DNA of 64,000 nucleotides from contig NZ_JAEFCA010000001.1 of the NCBI RefSeq assembly GCF_016405855.1, forward strand, positions 1,484,372 to 1,548,371. The letters run 5' to 3'. The stretch is from Flavobacterium sp. IB48. Lineage in GTDB: Bacteria > Bacteroidota > Bacteroidia > Flavobacteriales > Flavobacteriaceae. Every line of letters begins with the position of its first letter. The stretch's first letter is position 1. The notes under the pieces were generated by a model that saw only the letters and a program-made list of their open reading frames with translations, did no database searches and was not told the origin of the DNA. This document shows positions 44,387 to 52,956 of this stretch, piece after piece. The position numbers were made by a program, and so were the translations under genes.

Positions 44387-45262
44387 TTAGTAAAGATCGT
44401 CGGTTCTTAAATTTAAGAAACGTTGTGTTGCAAAATGCGTGCTTACCCAAGTAATTAAAACTCCTAATCCAAAAACGGCAACTAAAACTAAACCAGTTAA
44501 AGCTTTGTCTTCTAGAATTCCCAAACCAGGGAAATTAGTGTCTACATAGAGTAAAAGAGCGATTAAAGCAATAATAGCCAAACCTGCGCCTAGCATTCCA
44601 AGTTTTACGCTTCGCATTACAAACGGTTTACGGATAAACGCTTTTGTAGCACCAACCATTTGCATGGTTTTAATAATGAAACGATTTGAATGAATGGATA
44701 AACGAAGCGAACTATTGATTAATAAAACAGCAATTACAGTCAAGAAACCACTGATAATCAAAATCCACATACTTACTTTTCTGATGTTGTCATTTACAAG
44801 ATTTACCAATTGTTTGTCGTAAACAATATCTGAAATCATAGCATTTTTGCGGAAACGGCTTTCGATTTTTACGATACTGTCTCTCTCTACATAATCTGCT
44901 TTTAAGTGAATGTCGTATGAATTCAATAAAGGATTTTCTCCCAAAAAGGTTAAAAAATCTTCTCCGATAATATCTGTATGTTCTTTTGCAGCTCTCTCTT
45001 TGGTTACATAAACAAAAGATCTGGCAAAAGGAGCTCTTTTAAGTTCGGTGTTAAATGCTTTGATAACACTGTCGTTTGCTTCATTTTTAAAGAAAACTGT
45101 CATGGCGATTTTTTCTTTAAAATCGTCAGCCAACTGTTTAGAATTGATAATGAATAATCCTAGTACTCCCAAAAGGAATAAAACCAAGAATACACTTAAT
45201 ACTACCGAAAAATAAGAGGAAATTAACCTGCGCTTTTGAAATTTATCAAAGTTAGAACTCAT
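44387..45262 (-). CDS. ftsX: Cell-division permease-like protein FtsX
   Basis: 291 residues. One N-terminal helix (YFSVVLSVFLVLFLLGVLGL), a periplasmic domain with GENPLLNSYDIHLKADYV, and three C-terminal helices in the FtsX-like permease pattern with MQMVGATKAFIRKPFVMRS. With FtsE it forms an ABC-type complex that controls peptidoglycan hydrolases at the septum. No ftsE lies in the window. Confidence 0.92.
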   Translation of the reverse strand: MSSNFDKFQKRRLISSYFSVVLSVFLVLFLLGVLGLFIINSKQLADDFKEKIAMTVFFKNEANDSVIKAFNTELKRAPFARSFVYVTKERAAKEHTDIIGEDFLTFLGENPLLNSYDIHLKADYVERDSIVKIESRFRKNAMISDIVYDKQLVNLVNDNIRKVSMWILIISGFLTVIAVLLINSSLRLSIHSNRFIIKTMQMVGATKAFIRKPFVMRSVKLGMLGAGLAIIALIALLLYVDTNFPGLGILEDKALTGLVLVAVFGLGVLITWVSTHFATQRFLNLRTDDLY

Positions 45263-45364
45263 AGTCTGCTTAAATTATGTGGTAAAAATAATAAAGAATT
45301 TCTTTATTTAAAGTTAATAACGAACTTTTATCCCATAAATGTACGATTCGTTCCGGAATAAAAA

Positions 45365-45475
45365 GTTGAATTAACCGCAAAGTACGTAAAGATTTCTTTA
45401 TGCTCGAATGTTAATAACGCAAAGTTCGCAGAGCTTTTAACGATAGAAGCTTTACGAACTTTAGCAAATATTGGA
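45365..45475. repeat. Diverged GCAAAGT/ACGTAAAG repeat
   Basis: AACCGCAAAGTACGTAAAG, AACGCAAAGTTCGCAGAG and the complementary CTTTACGAACTTTAGC form a loose inverted array in the ftsX-TonB receptor interval. Confidence 0.5.
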
Positions 45476-45510
45476 AGAAAGAAAACCTAGTTTCTTAACA
45501 CCTTTGAAAA

Positions 45511-47508
45511 TTAATTGAAAAAACGAAGTGTCACAAAAAAGTTACGGCCTTCTTCTGGATATCCTTCAACAAGACTGTAATTTCGATCGAAAATATTATT
45601 CAAACCAGCATCAAGACTGAAGTTTTTAGATATTTTGCCAGAAACATATAAATTCAGAAGCGTATAATCTGGAACTCTTGCGCCATAACTTGTGCTGAAA
45701 CGAGGCGAATTAAATTCGGTATTGGCAATTAATCGAAGAATTTTGATTGGACTATATTCTAAAGTTCCCATTACTTTTGTGTTTGGAACATCTGTAAAAT
45801 GAATATTTGGATTGGTGATGTTTTTTCTTTCGATGTAAGTATAATTCAAATTTAATGAGAGGTTTTCTAAAATTGCATAATTCAGTTGCGCTTCTATCCC
45901 TTTATAATCAGCTTCACCAAAATTCTGCATTTGCGATTTTCCTGGTTCAACATTGCTTACGCTTAAGATTGCATCAGAAAGTGAACTGTAGAAAAGCGCT
46001 GTTTGAAAAGTGATTTTCTCGAAAAGAGTTGCGGTATAATTCAATTCATAATTAATTGCTTTTTCGGGTTTTAAATCTGGATTCGGAATTGCTGTTCCCA
46101 TTCTATACGAATATCGGTCTTTTATAGTCGCAAACCTGGTTTTCTGAGAAATGGTTGCACCCAGTTTTTGCTGATTATTTAACTGATAGAAAAGTCCAAC
46201 TTGCGCATTAAAAGCATCACTTGCTCCAGCATCTGGAAAATCTGAAATTGTTTTTGTTGTGCTGTTGTAATCCTCAGCTTCCAAGTTTTTTCGAATGTTG
46301 TAACTAATGCCTGGAATTACAGTGAATTTTGAATTGACTTTGTAAACATCTTCAATTCCAATTAAAACTGTATTGTCTATAAAATGGCGAACGGGTTCAC
46401 CAAGATTGTTCTCGCGATGCACATCTTCTTTAAATTGAAAGGCAAATTTTAAATCGTTTTTTGGAATTATTTTAGTGTTGTATTCCAGATTTCCTCCAAA
46501 GGTATAATCGTTGTAAATGCTTTCAAAAGCATATGGTTTTGTTTGTGTCGAATAAGAAGAATCGTCGTAACTATCGAGTGTGTTTTTAAATCGGTCAAAA
46601 TACAATCTAGTTTTGAAACTGTTTTTATCATCAAAAGCAGAATTAGAAATAAAATAAAAACTTTCTTTATCCCAGTTTGGCCATTGCCAATAGCGAGGTT
46701 TTAGCAAAAGTGAATTTTGTGTGTCGTATCCCGTATAAACAGGATTTCCTTTTTCGCCCTGCTGATTGATGTAGCCAATTGCATATTCGCTTTTTTCAGT
46801 TGGAGTCCATCCAACTTTAAAGCTGATTTTTTGGTCTGTTCGATACGAATTGTCTCTTTGTCCGCCATTCTCATTTGCTGTTGGAACAAAATTAGAAGAC
46901 ATTCTAAAAGAATCACGGTCTAAATAAGAAAACCCGCCTTGAAAATAGAATTTACCTATTTTCGAACCGATATTTACATTTCCTCGATATCCGTTTTCAT
47001 TAATCATTCCTAAAGCGGCATCATATTCTAATTTTTTAGAAGGTTTTCTAGAAACAAGATTGATCGCGCCTCCAAGCGAATTTGGTCCGTAAAGTACAGA
47101 TGAAAATCCTTTAGAAACATCTACTGCTGCTAAATCAAAAGTGGTAAATCTAGCCAAATCTACATAACCGTCATATGGAACATAAACCGGAATTCCGTCC
47201 ATATAAACCGGAACCTGTCTTAAGTCGAAACCGCGAACAGAAACCATCGATTCGTTTCTTGGGCCAGAAGCAGTTAAGCTTATTCCTGGTAATAGGTTTA
47301 AAGCTTTCGAAACCTCCATTTTATTTTGTGATTCCATTGTTTTTGAAGTCACTCGGTTCAAAGTGTCTTTGTTTTGTTGATTGGTAATAATGACTTCTCC
47401 AAGATTAAAGACATTTGAAATTTTGAGAGAATCTGTGGTTTTCGAATTGTTTTGTTGTGCAAATCCGATGAGTGGAAAAAGCAGAAAGGATAATAATTTT
47501 GGTTTCAT
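45511..47508 (-). CDS. TonB-dependent outer-membrane receptor
   Basis: 665 residues with a signal peptide (LLSFLLFPLIGFAQQ). The plug domain has NLGEVIITNQQ, SKALNLLPGISLTASG, SVRGFDLRQVPVYMDGIPV and VLYGPNSLGGAINLVSRKP. The barrel ends in the Phe-terminated strand EGRNFFVTLRFFN with the TonB C-box PDYTLLNLYVSGKISKNFSL. It imports a ligand using TonB energy. No SusD partner or carboxypeptidase-like domain is present. It lies 91 bp behind a ModE-like regulator on the same strand, which hints at molybdate or tungstate compounds (inference). Confidence 0.9.
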   Translation of the reverse strand: MKPKLLSFLLFPLIGFAQQNNSKTTDSLKISNVFNLGEVIITNQQNKDTLNRVTSKTMESQNKMEVSKALNLLPGISLTASGPRNESMVSVRGFDLRQVPVYMDGIPVYVPYDGYVDLARFTTFDLAAVDVSKGFSSVLYGPNSLGGAINLVSRKPSKKLEYDAALGMINENGYRGNVNIGSKIGKFYFQGGFSYLDRDSFRMSSNFVPTANENGGQRDNSYRTDQKISFKVGWTPTEKSEYAIGYINQQGEKGNPVYTGYDTQNSLLLKPRYWQWPNWDKESFYFISNSAFDDKNSFKTRLYFDRFKNTLDSYDDSSYSTQTKPYAFESIYNDYTFGGNLEYNTKIIPKNDLKFAFQFKEDVHRENNLGEPVRHFIDNTVLIGIEDVYKVNSKFTVIPGISYNIRKNLEAEDYNSTTKTISDFPDAGASDAFNAQVGLFYQLNNQQKLGATISQKTRFATIKDRYSYRMGTAIPNPDLKPEKAINYELNYTATLFEKITFQTALFYSSLSDAILSVSNVEPGKSQMQNFGEADYKGIEAQLNYAILENLSLNLNYTYIERKNITNPNIHFTDVPNTKVMGTLEYSPIKILRLIANTEFNSPRFSTSYGARVPDYTLLNLYVSGKISKNFSLDAGLNNIFDRNYSLVEGYPEEGRNFFVTLRFFN

Positions 47509-47599
47509 ATAAAAATAGTTTTTCAGTATGTTTTAAAATGAATACTGCTTGTTGAAAAAAAGGGTTTGGTTAATCGTTTTTTTTAGAATAGGGTTGATT

Positions 47600-47947
47600 T
47601 TAAAATTTTAAATTTTGAGTTTCTTTTTTGGCAAATTCTTTAATACGGTTTTCAACGTCATAAAAAACTTCGATGGCTCTTTCTCCTGCTTCAGTTAATT
47701 TTGCACCGCCGCCTCCTTTTCCGCCAAGAAGTTTTTCTACCAATGGAGATTCTGCCCGCTGATTCATTTCTTCAACCAATTGCCAAGCTTGCCTATATGC
47801 CATTTTCATTTCTTTCGCGGCATTTGTAATTGATCCTGTTTTTCGGATATTTTCTAAAAGCCAGATTTTACCAATTCCTAAAAACGCACCTTCAGTTTCT
47901 TCGATCCAAACACGAACTTCAACAGAATATTTTTTATCCTTATTCAT
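47600..47947 (-). CDS. ModE-type LysR-like winged-helix regulator
   Basis: 115 residues: a single winged helix-turn-helix with WLLENIRKTGSITNAAKEM, MAYRQAWQLVEEMNQRAE and the Gly wing LLGGKGGGGAKLTEAG, which are hallmarks of the ModE N-terminal domain. The molbindin (MOP) ligand domain is absent, so metal sensing must be indirect or carried by another protein. Its neighbour is a TonB-dependent receptor that it probably controls. Confidence 0.88.
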   Translation of the reverse strand: MNKDKKYSVEVRVWIEETEGAFLGIGKIWLLENIRKTGSITNAAKEMKMAYRQAWQLVEEMNQRAESPLVEKLLGGKGGGGAKLTEAGERAIEVFYDVENRIKEFAKKETQNLKF

Positions 47948-48044
47948 TTTTATTCCCTTAATGACTTTTGTAAAAATAATGATTAGTTAATAAAAATATT
48001 CTTTCCTTCTTTTAAGAAATTGATTTGTGAAATGAGTAACGTAC

Positions 48045-48097
48045 GTATTTTTGATGCTAATATAAGTATTTTTACGTAATTAAAAATAAGTATTTTG
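48045..48097. promoter_or_regulatory. Three spaced GTATTTT words upstream of the ModE-like gene
   Basis: GTATTTTTG (48045), GTATTTTTA (48066) and GTATTTTG (48090) lie 21 and 24 bp apart, about two helical turns each, with ACGTAATT between. Candidate operator; no consensus is known to me. Confidence 0.35.
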
Positions 48098-48126
48098 TTA
48101 TTTTATTTGTTTGTCAGTGAAATAGC

Positions 48127-48157
48127 TTTGCTACAATCCGCAATAAATGTAAATTTG
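48127..48157 (+). promoter_or_regulatory. Promoter of leuS
   Basis: TTTG (48127-48130), 19-bp spacer, TAAATTTG (48150-48157): an exact fit to the Bacteroidota housekeeping consensus. Confidence 0.8.
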
Positions 48158-48181
48158 CGGCTTAATTAATTTAGTGAAAAG

Positions 48182-48220
48182 CTTAGAACCTTAGTAACTT
48201 AGAATCTTAGTCGCTTAGAA
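48182..48220. repeat. Octameric array CTTAGNNN before leuS
   Basis: CTTAGAAC, CTTAGTAA, CTTAGAAT, CTTAGTCG, CTTAGAA at an exact 8-bp period, ending at the leuS ATG and so lying in its 5' leader. Confidence 0.75.
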
Positions 48221-51085
48221 ATGAAGTACAATCCAAACGAAATTGAAGCCAAATGGCAAAAATATTGGGCAGAAAATCAAACTTTTGCAGCAAAAAATAA
48301 CTCCGAAAAACCGAAACATTATGTTCTCGACATGTTTCCTTATCCATCTGGAGCAGGACTGCATGTAGGACATCCGCTGGGTTATATTGCTTCAGATGTG
48401 TATTCTCGTTTCAAAAGACATCAAGGTTTCAATGTTTTGCATCCAATGGGATACGATAGTTTCGGATTACCAGCAGAACAATATGCAATTCAAACAGGTC
48501 AGCGCCCAGAAGATACAACTCGTGTAAATATTGATGGAGGTGTTGATAAAGAAGGAAAACAAATTGCTGGTTATAGAAAACAATTAGATAAGATTGGATT
48601 TTCATTTGACTGGGGACGTGAAGTTCGTACATCAAACCCAGATTATTACAAACATACACAATGGATTTTTATCCAATTGTTCAACTCTTGGTATTGCAAA
48701 AAACAAGGTCAAGCTTTTGATATTTCTGAGTTGGTAACTGTTTTTGAAGAAAGTGGAAATGCATTAGTCGAAGCAGTTTGCGATGACAATGTTGCGATTT
48801 TTACTGCTGACGAATGGAATTCTTATTCTGAAGATCAAAAAGAAAAAATTCTTTTACAATATAGATTAACATATTTGGCAGAAACTGAAGTAAACTGGTG
48901 TCCAGGCTTAGGAACTGTTTTGGCAAATGATGAAATTGTAAACGGAGTTTCAGAACGTGGAGGCTTTCCTGTTATAAGAAAAAAAATGACACAATGGAGT
49001 ATGCGAATTTCTGCTTATGCCGAACGCTTGCTTGAAGGTCTAAATAATATTGACTGGAGTGAGTCAATCAAAGAATCTCAAAGAAACTGGATCGGGAAAT
49101 CGGTTGGTGCTTTGGTAACTTTTAATGTGAAAAATCATGATGAAGTAATCGAGGTTTTTACTACTCGTCCTGATACTATTTTTGGGGTTACTTTTATGAC
49201 TTTGGCGCCAGAACATGATTTGGTTGCTAAAATTACAACTCCAGAACAAAAAGAAGCTGTTGAAGCGTATATCGAAAAAACAGCAAAACGTTCAGAGCGT
49301 GAACGTATGGCCGATGTAAAAACTATTTCTGGTGCGTTTACTGGAGCTTATGCAGAACATCCATTTACAAAAGAACCAATTCCGGTTTGGATTGGTGATT
49401 ATGTTTTGGCAGGTTACGGAACTGGTGCTGTAATGGCGGTTCCTTGCGGAGACGAAAGAGATTATGCTTTTGCTAATTTCTTTAAAGGTCAGAATGGAAT
49501 GCAGGAAATTAAAAACATTTTCGCAAATGTTGATATTTCTGAAGCTGCTTATGGATCTAAAGACAATGTTGAAATCGCAAATTCTGATTTCTTAAACAGA
49601 TTGAATTATAAAGAGGCAACTCAAAAAGCAATCGCTGAATTAGAAAAATTAGGACAAGGAAAAGGTAAAACCAATTACCGTTTGCGTGATGCAGTTTTCT
49701 CTCGTCAGCGTTATTGGGGTGAGCCATTCCCGGTTTATTATGTGAATGGATTACCAAAAATGATCGATACACAGCATTTGCCAATTATTTTACCAGAAGT
49801 AGAGAAATATTTACCAACAGAAGACGGTTTACCTCCATTAGGAAACGCTGCAGTTTGGGCTTGGGATACAAAACAAAATAAAGTTGTCAATACAGATTTA
49901 GTTGACAATGTTTCGATTTTTCCTTTAGAATTAAATACAATGCCAGGTTGGGCAGGAAGTTCATGGTATTGGATGCGTTATATGGATGCACACAATGAAA
50001 ATGAATTTGCAAGCAAAGAAGCTTTGGCTTACTGGGAAAATGTAGATTTATACATTGGTGGAAGCGAACACGCAACTGGTCACTTATTGTATTCTCGTTT
50101 TTGGAACAAATTCTTAAAAGATAAAGGTTTGGCTCCAACCGAAGAACCATTCAAAAAACTGATCAATCAGGGAATGATTTTAGGAACAACGGCTTATGTT
50201 TACAGATTGGAAGGAACGAATACTTTTGTATCTAAAAATAAAATTGAAGGTCAAAATGTACAGCCAATTCGCGTTGATGTTCATTTCGTGAATTCTTCTG
50301 ATGAATTGAATATTGAAAAGTTCAAAGCTTGGAGAGAAGATTTCAATACGGCAGAATTTATTTTTGATGAAAACGGAAAATACATTGTAGGACGCGAGGT
50401 TGAAAAAATGTCGAAATCATACTATAATGTTGTAACTCCAGATGATATTTGCGCTGAATATGGAGCAGATACATTGCGTTTGTACGAAATGTTCTTAGGT
50501 CCTTTAGAGCAAGCAAAACCGTGGAATACTGCTGGAATTTCTGGAGTATTTGGTTTCTTGAAAAAATTATGGAGATTGTATTTTGATGATAATGGTTTAA
50601 TCGTAAACAATGAAGAGCCAACAAAAGACAACTTAAAATCGTTGCATAAAACGATTAAAAAGGTTGCAGAAGATATTGAGAATTTCTCTTTCAATACTTC
50701 GGTTTCTCAGTTTATGATTTGTGTAAATGAATTGTCTTCTCAAAACTGTCATTCAAGAGCGATTTTAGAACCGTTGGCAATTTTGGTTTCGCCTTATGCA
50801 CCTCATATCGCAGAAGAATTATGGTCTCAGTTAGGATATACAACTTCAATTTCGGATGTTGCTTTTCCAGTTTTTGAAGAAAAACATTTAGTTGAAACTA
50901 ATAAAGAATACCCAGTTTCTTTCAATGGAAAAATGCGTTTCACAATCGAATTGCCTTTAGATTTAACTAAAGAACAAATTGAAGAAATCGTGATGAAAGA
51001 CGAGAGAACACAAAAACACTTAGACGGAAGAACGCCAAATAAAGTGATTATTGTTCCTGGAAAAATCATCAATTTGGTAGGATAA
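48221..51085 (+). CDS. leuS: Leucyl-tRNA synthetase
   Basis: 954 residues, class I synthetase. MFPYPSGAGLHVGHPLGY carries the HIGH-type motif (HVGH), and VEKMSKSYYNVVTPDD carries KMSKS. The editing domain is present (FTTRPDTIFGVTFMTLAPEH, GTGAVMAVPCGDERDYAFA), followed by the tRNA-binding C-terminal part. It charges tRNA-Leu and hydrolyses mischarged products. It has a clear consensus promoter and an octameric repeat in its leader, and an ATTCCAAATT-type terminator. Confidence 0.96.
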   Translation: MKYNPNEIEAKWQKYWAENQTFAAKNNSEKPKHYVLDMFPYPSGAGLHVGHPLGYIASDVYSRFKRHQGFNVLHPMGYDSFGLPAEQYAIQTGQRPEDTTRVNIDGGVDKEGKQIAGYRKQLDKIGFSFDWGREVRTSNPDYYKHTQWIFIQLFNSWYCKKQGQAFDISELVTVFEESGNALVEAVCDDNVAIFTADEWNSYSEDQKEKILLQYRLTYLAETEVNWCPGLGTVLANDEIVNGVSERGGFPVIRKKMTQWSMRISAYAERLLEGLNNIDWSESIKESQRNWIGKSVGALVTFNVKNHDEVIEVFTTRPDTIFGVTFMTLAPEHDLVAKITTPEQKEAVEAYIEKTAKRSERERMADVKTISGAFTGAYAEHPFTKEPIPVWIGDYVLAGYGTGAVMAVPCGDERDYAFANFFKGQNGMQEIKNIFANVDISEAAYGSKDNVEIANSDFLNRLNYKEATQKAIAELEKLGQGKGKTNYRLRDAVFSRQRYWGEPFPVYYVNGLPKMIDTQHLPIILPEVEKYLPTEDGLPPLGNAAVWAWDTKQNKVVNTDLVDNVSIFPLELNTMPGWAGSSWYWMRYMDAHNENEFASKEALAYWENVDLYIGGSEHATGHLLYSRFWNKFLKDKGLAPTEEPFKKLINQGMILGTTAYVYRLEGTNTFVSKNKIEGQNVQPIRVDVHFVNSSDELNIEKFKAWREDFNTAEFIFDENGKYIVGREVEKMSKSYYNVVTPDDICAEYGADTLRLYEMFLGPLEQAKPWNTAGISGVFGFLKKLWRLYFDDNGLIVNNEEPTKDNLKSLHKTIKKVAEDIENFSFNTSVSQFMICVNELSSQNCHSRAILEPLAILVSPYAPHIAEELWSQLGYTTSISDVAFPVFEEKHLVETNKEYPVSFNGKMRFTIELPLDLTKEQIEEIVMKDERTQKHLDGRTPNKVIIVPGKIINLVG

Positions 51086-51105
51086 CCAAATTAATTTTCA
51101 ATATA

Positions 51106-51152
51106 AAAATTCCAAATTCCAATTTTACGATTGGGGTTTGGGATTTTTTTTT
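51106..51152 (+). terminator. Terminator of leuS, ATTCCAAATTCC family
   Basis: ATTCCAAATTCCAAT pairs with ATTGGGGTTTGGGAT through G-U pairs, then a T run. Confidence 0.75.
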
Positions 51153-51160
51153 GTGTTTAA

Positions 51161-51431
51161 TTTTTTGCCACGAATTACACTAATTTTCTCGAATTTTTAT
51201 TTTTAAAAACGCTTAGTTTGTCATGCTGAGGAACGAAGGATCACACGCGAAACTCGACAAAGATTGGCGATTCAGTTTGCGGAGCTTCTCGCGTGGTCTT
51301 CGATTTCGCTCAGACTGACAATGCGTACAGTTTGTCATTTCGCTATCGCTCTAGTTTCCTTCATCGAAAAGATAAACTATGTATTTTTAAAAATAAAAAT
51401 TCGAGAAAATTAGTGCAATTCGTGGCGGAAA
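51161..51431. mobile_element. MITE-like element with about 50-bp inverted ends
   Basis: The left end (51161-51210) and right end (51381-51431) are near-perfect complements containing GCCACGAATTACACTAATT and AATTAGTGCAATTCGTGGC. Inside lie a full REP-like palindrome (51217-51322, arms with TTGTCATGCTGAGG and CTCAGACTGACAA) and a smaller one (51330-51378). No open frame of note. It fills most of the 546-bp gap between leuS and the next gene. Confidence 0.7.
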
Positions 51432-51631
51432 ACTTTGCGACTTCGCGTCTTTGCAAGTAAAAAAACTCGCGTTCTTTGCGTAAACCTTTGTTTCCTTTTC
51501 GGTTAAAAACCCGCACCAACATTGGAATTTGGATTTTTTTCATTGAAATTTTAAATTAAGTTGTAACATTTTAATAGCTTCCGTATCAAAAGCATGGATC
51601 CGATTTAATTAACAACTTAAAACTATTAAAA

Positions 51632-52480
51632 ATGAAAAAGTATATCATCTTAATTATTGCATTTTTATTCTCGGCATTATGTTTAAATGTTTTCGGCCAA
51701 ACCAAACAATTTCCGTTTGAAGTTTTAAAAACGGGAAGCGGAGATCAATCTATTATATTTATTCCTGGCTTTGCTTCTTCTGGAGATGTTTGGAATGAAA
51801 CCAGAGTAACATTCGAAAATGAATTTACTTGTTATACACTCACAATGGCTGGTTTTGCAGGGAGAAAACCACAGCCCAATGCCTCGTTTGAAAACTGGAA
51901 AACTGGAATTGCCAATTATATAAAAGACAACCAAATTGAAAAGCCAATTTTAATTGGACATAGCATGGGTGGCGCTCTAGCACTTGCACTTGCTGCCGAT
52001 TATCCAGATTTGATTAGCAAAATTGTGGTTGTAGATGCTGTTCCTTGTCTGGCTGCGATAAACGATCCTACTTTCAAATCAAAAATGAATAACGATTGTT
52101 CTACGACTGTAAACCAAATGACAGGAATGACCAATGATCAGTTTTATGATATGCAAAAAAAGACAATGCCAAGCCTTTTAGCTGATACGACTAAGCTTGA
52201 TATGGTGGTGGATTGGAGTGTGAAATCAGATCGAACAACTTTTGGTCAAATGTATTGTGACTTTTTCAATATTGATTTAAGAGAAAGAATAGCACAGATT
52301 AAATGTCCAGCATTAATTTTGTTAGAATCTTATTTTATAAATTTAAAACCAGCGATTGAAGGTCAGTATCGAAGTTTAAAAACGGCTAATTTTCAATATG
52401 CCACAACGGGTCTTCATTTTATTATGTACGATGATACGGCTTGGTATTTAGGGCAGTTAAGTACTTTTTTAAAACAGTAA
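51632..52480 (+). CDS. Exported alpha/beta hydrolase
   Basis: 282 residues with a signal peptide (ILIIAFLFSALCLNVFGQ). Oxyanion region IIFIPGFASSGDVWNET, nucleophile GHSMGGALALA and His in TGLHFIMYDD are visible. It sits directly before an ECF sigma factor gene (ATG 3 bp after its stop), an unusual association. The substrate is unknown. Confidence 0.83.
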   Translation: MKKYIILIIAFLFSALCLNVFGQTKQFPFEVLKTGSGDQSIIFIPGFASSGDVWNETRVTFENEFTCYTLTMAGFAGRKPQPNASFENWKTGIANYIKDNQIEKPILIGHSMGGALALALAADYPDLISKIVVVDAVPCLAAINDPTFKSKMNNDCSTTVNQMTGMTNDQFYDMQKKTMPSLLADTTKLDMVVDWSVKSDRTTFGQMYCDFFNIDLRERIAQIKCPALILLESYFINLKPAIEGQYRSLKTANFQYATTGLHFIMYDDTAWYLGQLSTFLKQ

Positions 52481-52482
52481 GA

Positions 52483-52956
52483 ATGGAATTTGAACAAATC
52501 TACAATACATATTGGGATCGAATTTTTAGACTATGCATGGGTTTCGTAAACGATTACGATGCCGCCCAAGATTTGACTCAGGAGACGTTTATAATTGTTT
52601 GGCAAAAACTGGAAACTTTTAGAAATGAATCAACAATCGGGACTTGGATTTTTAGAATTGCTTCTAATAATTGCCTTAGACAAATAGAGAAGCAAAAGCG
52701 TTTCCCGAAATCCGAACTTCCGATTCATCTTTCAGAAGAGAAACAACATTCAATCGAGCCACAGATTCAATTTTTGTATAAATGTATCGCCGAGCTTCCA
52801 GAAACCGATCGTATCATCATTTCGTTAGAGTTAGAAGATATCAAACAAACGGAAATTGCTAAAATCGTCGGACTTTCTGAAGCCAATGTTAGAGTGAAAA
52901 TTCACAGAATAAAAGAAAAACTGACTCAAAAATTTAAAGAAAATGAACAACGATAG
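52483..52956 (+). CDS. ECF-family RNA polymerase sigma factor
   Basis: 157 residues from the ATG at 52483. Region 2 has YNTYWDRIFRLCMGFVNDYD and QDLTQETFIIVWQKLETFR. Region 4 has LPETDRIIISLELEDIKQ and the helix-turn-helix QTEIAKIVGLSEANVRVKIH. It directs polymerase to its own regulon and is presumably held by an anti-sigma factor, for which the following overlapping membrane-protein gene is the candidate. Confidence 0.93.
   Translation: MEFEQIYNTYWDRIFRLCMGFVNDYDAAQDLTQETFIIVWQKLETFRNESTIGTWIFRIASNNCLRQIEKQKRFPKSELPIHLSEEKQHSIEPQIQFLYKCIAELPETDRIIISLELEDIKQTEIAKIVGLSEANVRVKIHRIKEKLTQKFKENEQR

Noticed and set aside
48182..48220. CRISPR-like array before leuS
   Set aside because: The unit is 8 bp with no spacer-length variable parts and no cas genes nearby.
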